The notes under the pieces are model-generated. The model was given only the letters and a program-made list of their open reading frames with translations. It searched no databases and had not been told where the DNA came from. This document shows positions 22,603-25,432 of a stretch of DNA of 25,432 nucleotides, one piece after another. Each line of letters starts with the position of its first letter. Position 1 is the stretch's first letter. This DNA is from DATAXI01 sp036266845 (GTDB taxonomy: Bacteria > Verrucomicrobiota > Verrucomicrobiia > Chthoniobacterales > Chthoniobacteraceae): NCBI GenBank assembly GCA_036266845.1, contig DATAXI010000048.1, positions 1 through 25,432 of the forward strand, in the 5' to 3' direction. The translations under genes and the position numbers were made by a program.

Positions 22603-23682
22603 TTATTTACGCAGGGCCTCCGCGGCGGCGCCGCAGGCGACATTGAGGCTGACAAAGTCTGCGGCCAGGGACTCCTTGCGACCGGCGGGCAGCGCCACCT
22701 CGCAATTGGTAAAGGGGTCCCAAGCCTCGCACGGGATGTGCAATTCCTCGCTCAGCAGGGTGAGCACAGACTTGTGCCGTGCACCGCCGCCGGAGACATA
22801 AACGCGGGTGATATTCTCCTCCCGCCGGCCCTCGAAGAAGCCGATGGAGCTGGCGATCTCCCGCGTCAGCGCGGCGAGCGAAAGCCGCGCGTTATCGAGC
22901 GCGAGTTCGTCCCCCGCTTCAAGCAATTCGAAGGTCTTGTCCTTGGGAGCGCCATTGGAAATCAAAAATTCGCGGAGGTGGCTGGCGCCGTAATCGATGG
23001 CGCGCACGATCACCAGCTCCTTCTTTACGCCGACGGTGACGGTGGAGTTGTGATGGCCGATGTCAACGAGCAGGAAGGCCTCATTGGCAAAAGTTTCCGG
23101 ATTGGAGAACTCAAACGCGTTGAAGTTGCAGACCGAAGCAAGCTGGATGTTGTGAATCGCGGTGCGCTTGTATTGCTGGAATGCCTGATCGATGAACTGC
23201 ACGCGCGAACGGGGCAAACCGGCCACCAGGTATTTGACCGGCTGCACCACAGGCGCCGCGGCAGGCCCCTCTCCCTTCTTTTTCTTCTCGGGCTTGGGCG
23301 CCTTGCCATTGGGAGACTGGGAGATCGGCTCGCAATCGAGAACAAACTCTTTCACCTCCTGGTTGAGCAGGCTCAGACCGTTGAGCCGGATGGCGTCGCG
23401 CAAAATTTCGCGCGGGGTCTCGGGCTGCTCAATTATGCGAATGAGAGAATCAGTACTGGAGACAGCGACGGCGCAGCTCTTGGCGCTGGCGCCCACTTCT
23501 CGAAGAGCCTGTTTCAACTCGTAGGTCAATTGGTCCGGCGTCAGCGGCGCTCCGCTCATGACGTGGACGCCGTAATTGCTTACCACAAAGCGGTTTCCAC
23601 CCTTGCGCTGGAGCGCCACTGTTTTGATGGAGTGCCGTCCGAGGTCGAGCCCGATGACGGATGAAGGAAGTTTCTTGCGCAT
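22603..23682 (-). CDS. pilM: PilM-like actin-fold ATPase of type IV pilus assembly
   Basis: This 359-residue cytoplasmic protein has the actin-like ATPase motifs of PilM: phosphate-1 IGLDLGRHSIKTVAL near residues 10-24, phosphate-2 LLVDIGHHNSTVTV near residue 208, and adenosine motif VYVSGGGARHKSVL near residue 300. A Lys/Pro-rich insertion (PNGKAPKPEKKKKGEGP, about residues 124-140) sits between subdomains and is unusual, probably a flexible loop. PilM binds the N-terminus of PilN and links the platform to the cytoplasmic motor. It is the first pil gene of the four-gene operon; a weak promoter-like pair lies in the 83-base gap upstream. Confidence 0.85.
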   Translation of the reverse strand: MRKKLPSSVIGLDLGRHSIKTVALQRKGGNRFVVSNYGVHVMSGAPLTPDQLTYELKQALREVGASAKSCAVAVSSTDSLIRIIEQPETPREILRDAIRLNGLSLLNQEVKEFVLDCEPISQSPNGKAPKPEKKKKGEGPAAAPVVQPVKYLVAGLPRSRVQFIDQAFQQYKRTAIHNIQLASVCNFNAFEFSNPETFANEAFLLVDIGHHNSTVTVGVKKELVIVRAIDYGASHLREFLISNGAPKDKTFELLEAGDELALDNARLSLAALTREIASSIGFFEGRREENITRVYVSGGGARHKSVLTLLSEELHIPCEAWDPFTNCEVALPAGRKESLAADFVSLNVACGAAAEALRK

Positions 23683-23733
23683 GTCGAAAAATGAATGAGC
23701 AAGCGCAATGCCGGATCACGGATTTTCCGAAAA

Positions 23734-23763
23734 ATGATACATATTTTCAGTAGTTATGGAAAA
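23734..23763 (-). promoter_or_regulatory. Weak candidate promoter for the pilM operon
   Basis: On the minus strand, TATCAT (at 23734-23739, five of six matches to a -10 box) follows TTTTCC (23758-23763, a poor -35) with an 18-base spacer, in a conspicuously AT-rich patch. It lies about 50 bases upstream of the pilM ATG. This is sequence appearance only; the -35 match is weak. Confidence 0.25.
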
Positions 23764-23765
23764 TA

Positions 23766-24089
23766 TCAGCGTCCGGCGGGGCTCGATCCCGCCGACGGAC
23801 CCCCCGGATTTGCATTTCCCATCGCCGTTTGAGAACCCGCCGCCGCCTGTCCGGCCGGCTTGGGAAGCTGGGAAACCATCCATTCCATCATGCCGATGGC
23901 CCCGACGGCGAAGACCACGATAACCACGAGACTGCCGTAGCGGAAGGCTCCGCCCTGAAGGGAACGGGGCGCTCCGGTGCGCTTCCCGCGCCGCGCGGAG
24001 GTCTGCAATTCCAGCAGCCGGAGCAATTGGGCGACTTCCGGCGTTGGCGATTCCGCCATGGCTTTGCTAGCGTCGTGGTTTTCGTCCAT
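23766..24089 (-). CDS. Small single-pass membrane protein of unknown function
   Basis: This 107-residue protein has a charged N-terminal half (EVAQLLRLLELQTSARRGKRT), one membrane segment (YGSLVVIVVFAVGAIGMMEWMV, about residues 51-72) and a short Ala/Gly/Ser/Pro-rich tail. I do not recognise the family. The minus-strand ATG at 24087-24089 shares two bases with the plus-strand ATG at 24088-24090 of the divergent protease gene, an odd arrangement that makes one of the two starts doubtful. It lies 83 bases upstream of pilM on the same strand and may or may not belong to that operon. Confidence 0.65.
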   Translation of the reverse strand: MDENHDASKAMAESPTPEVAQLLRLLELQTSARRGKRTGAPRSLQGGAFRYGSLVVIVVFAVGAIGMMEWMVSQLPKPAGQAAAGSQTAMGNANPGGPSAGSSPAGR

Positions 24090-24765
24090 GGGCAGAAAGA
24101 CTGTAGCTTACATCGCGCCATTTGGCACTTTCATGCTGATTTTGGGTCTGGGCCAGTTGCTCGAGTCCCTTCATATCGGCAGCGGGCGGGCCATGTATTA
24201 TACTTTCCCGGCCCAAACGCTCATCTGCGCGGGAGTGCTGGCGTGGTTCTGGGGCGATTACCGTCTGCGGGCGCCCCGGATGACCTGGCTGGGCATCGGG
24301 GTGGGCATTCTGGTCTTTGCACTATGGGTGGGGCCGGAGGTGGCGCTGGCGAAGACCCACTTTGCGCCGGCTCCGCGGCTGGAGGGTTTCAATCCCGTCA
24401 TCTTCGCCGGACATCCCCTGCTTTACTGGGCGGAGTTGGTATTACGATTCGCCCGGCTGGCGCTGGTGGTGCCGCTGCTTGAGGAAATCTTCTGGCGGGG
24501 ATTCCTGCTCCGCTATCTCATCCGGGAGGACTTTGATACCGTGCCGTTCGGCAGCTACACGCGGCAGGCAAACGCGATCGTGGCCATTGGCTTCATGCTT
24601 GAGCACTCCCTGGCCGACTGGCCGGCGGCGCTGGTGGCGGGCGTTCTTTACAATTGGGTCGCTTTTCGCTCCCGGAGCCTGTCGAATTGCGTTCTGGCCC
24701 ACGCGCTTACGAACGCGCTCCTGGGCTGGTACATCATGGCTACTCACCATTGGGGCTTTTGGTAA
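24088..24765 (+). CDS. CPBP-family (CAAX-protease-related) intramembrane protease
   Basis: This 225-residue integral membrane protein has about seven hydrophobic segments and the CPBP metalloprotease motifs: EEIFWRG with Glu132-Glu133 and Arg137, FMLEHSLADW with His173, and NCVLAHALTNALLG with His205 and Asn209. Length and pattern fit the CAAX prenyl protease-related group found with exosortase systems (TIGR03008 type), though no exosortase gene is in the window. I chose the ATG at 24088, which gives a full first membrane segment (VAYIAPFGTFMLILGLGQLL). The open frame upstream to 23977 reads through the divergent gene. An ATG at 24133 is the alternative that would avoid the overlap. Confidence 0.85.
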   Translation: MGRKTVAYIAPFGTFMLILGLGQLLESLHIGSGRAMYYTFPAQTLICAGVLAWFWGDYRLRAPRMTWLGIGVGILVFALWVGPEVALAKTHFAPAPRLEGFNPVIFAGHPLLYWAELVLRFARLALVVPLLEEIFWRGFLLRYLIREDFDTVPFGSYTRQANAIVAIGFMLEHSLADWPAALVAGVLYNWVAFRSRSLSNCVLAHALTNALLGWYIMATHHWGFW

Positions 24766-24798
24766 TGCGGACGGCACGTCTCCAGCTTACAAGGATGT

Positions 24799-24957
24799 AT
24801 GCACGGCACTTTTTTGCAGCGGGTTATCCTGACACTTTTCTTTGCCCTGTGCGCCGCCGGACTGATCGAGTTTTACAAGAACGTCATCCAGCGGGCCGAC
24901 AACGATATCAACCGGGATTGGCGCACCACATCCACCCCGAGCCAAACCTCGCATTGA
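24799..24957 (+). CDS. 52-residue single-pass membrane peptide
   Basis: A small ORF with AAGGA four bases before its ATG encodes MHGTFLQRVILTLFFALCAA, then GLIEFYKNVI and a polar tail ending TSTPSQTSH. Residues 8-24 form one hydrophobic helix. It lies 33 bases after the protease gene and 34 bases before the NAD+ synthetase gene on the same strand, fitting an operon. No family is recognised. The overlapping frame starting at 24795 is less likely because it continues into the synthetase start region without membrane character. Confidence 0.55.
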   Translation: MHGTFLQRVILTLFFALCAAGLIEFYKNVIQRADNDINRDWRTTSTPSQTSH

Positions 24958-24980
24958 GCGGCCGGCGGGTGCGGCCGCGG

Positions 24981-24986
24981 AGGAGG
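24981..24986 (+). promoter_or_regulatory. Consensus Shine-Dalgarno of the NAD+ synthetase gene
   Basis: AGGAGG lies five bases before the ATG at 24992. It is the only full consensus site I found in front of a gene in this window and fixes the start. Confidence 0.7.
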
Positions 24987-24991
24987 CGCTT

Positions 24992-25432
24992 ATGAAAGCG
25001 GGCCTCGCCCAGATCAACACCACCGTCGGCGATCTGGCCGGCAATTACACAAAAATCCTCGCCGCGTACCGCGAGGCGGTTGCCGGCGGCGCGGAGATCG
25101 TCCTGACGCCGGAGCTGGCGATCACCGGGTACCCGCCGCAGGACCTGGTCTTTAAATCGCGGTTTGTCCCGCTCAACCTGGAGGCGCTGGAGCGGCTCCA
25201 TGCCGAGGTGGGCGCGGTGCCGCTGGTCACCGGCTTCATTGATCGCAATACGGCCCCGGGCGCCCCTTTTCGCAACGCCGCCGCGGTGCTCCAGGCCGGG
25301 CAACCGGTCCGCAAGGTTTACAAATCGCTGCTCCCCACGTACGACGTGTTCGACGAGGATCGCTACTTCGAGCCCGCGGCGGAGACCGAGCCGATGCAAA
25401 TCGCCGGCAGCAACTGCGGGCTGACCATTTGC
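24992..25432 (+). CDS. nadE: Glutamine-dependent NAD+ synthetase, N-terminal amidase part (3'-partial)
   Basis: The open frame runs off the right edge after 147 codons. It matches the nitrilase-type glutaminase domain that begins bacterial glutamine-dependent NAD+ synthetases: MKAGLAQINTTVGDLAGN, the catalytic-Glu segment TPELAITGYPPQDL (Glu41), the Lys segment YKSLLPTYDVFDEDRYF (Lys111), and CGLTIC at the end. The final codon, TGC, is probably the catalytic Cys of the Glu-Lys-Cys triad. This domain releases ammonia from glutamine for the C-terminal synthetase domain, which is outside the window. The enzyme turns nicotinate adenine dinucleotide into NAD+. A consensus Shine-Dalgarno supports the start. 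Confidence 0.92.
   Translation, partial: MKAGLAQINTTVGDLAGNYTKILAAYREAVAGGAEIVLTPELAITGYPPQDLVFKSRFVPLNLEALERLHAEVGAVPLVTGFIDRNTAPGAPFRNAAAVLQAGQPVRKVYKSLLPTYDVFDEDRYFEPAAETEPMQIAGSNCGLTIC

Overview
The window is GC-rich, densely coded DNA from a bacterial chromosome. I infer Verrucomicrobiota or a close relative, with moderate confidence. The basis is a PilM-PilN-PilO locus ending in a small secreted protein, arranged like the Akkermansia pilus locus, together with a secreted prenyltransferase-like toroid protein, a YdjY-like protein and a CAAX-protease-related membrane protein. No rRNA, tRNA, CRISPR array or insertion sequence was found. No gene-free stretch exceeds 300 bases; the longest gap is 20771-20890, about 120 bp, in which I see no clear element.

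Region 1 (1-14243, + strand) is the 3' part of a hybrid PKS/NRPS cluster. The first protein is cut by the left window edge. It reads KS - (no AT) - ACP - class III aminotransferase - luciferase-like monooxygenase - condensation - adenylation domain interrupted by an arginine-methyltransferase-like (PRMT) domain - PCP - sulfotransferase. The second protein is C-A-PCP-TE with a cysteine TE nucleophile. A 4'-phosphopantetheinyl transferase follows with a 4-base GTGA overlap. Together they predict a linear, microginin-like product: a 3-amino-2-hydroxy-acyl unit joined to a Gln-like residue (code DAWQYGLIDK) and then a Val/Ile-like residue (code DAFFVGGTFK), with a methylation and a sulfonation. 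This is the most unusual system in the window.

Region 2 (14256-14715, + strand) holds a possible 18-residue leader ORF and two related, short, histidine-rich exported peptides separated by a perfect 11-bp-arm hairpin.

Region 3 (14736-17192) has a secreted beta-helix protein (minus strand), then a GNAT acetyltransferase and a membrane protein (plus strand).

Region 4 (17270-20770, minus strand) is a tightly overlapping three-gene operon: PAS-PAS-PP2C phosphatase, secreted YdjY-like protein, secreted alpha/alpha-toroid protein.

Region 5 (20891-24089, minus strand) is a type IV pilus / type II secretion inner-membrane platform operon (PilM, PilN, PilO and a PilP/GspC-like protein), preceded by a one-TM protein.

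Region 6 (24088-25432, + strand) has a CPBP/CAAX-related intramembrane protease, a 52-residue membrane peptide and the start of glutamine-dependent NAD+ synthetase, which is cut by the right edge.
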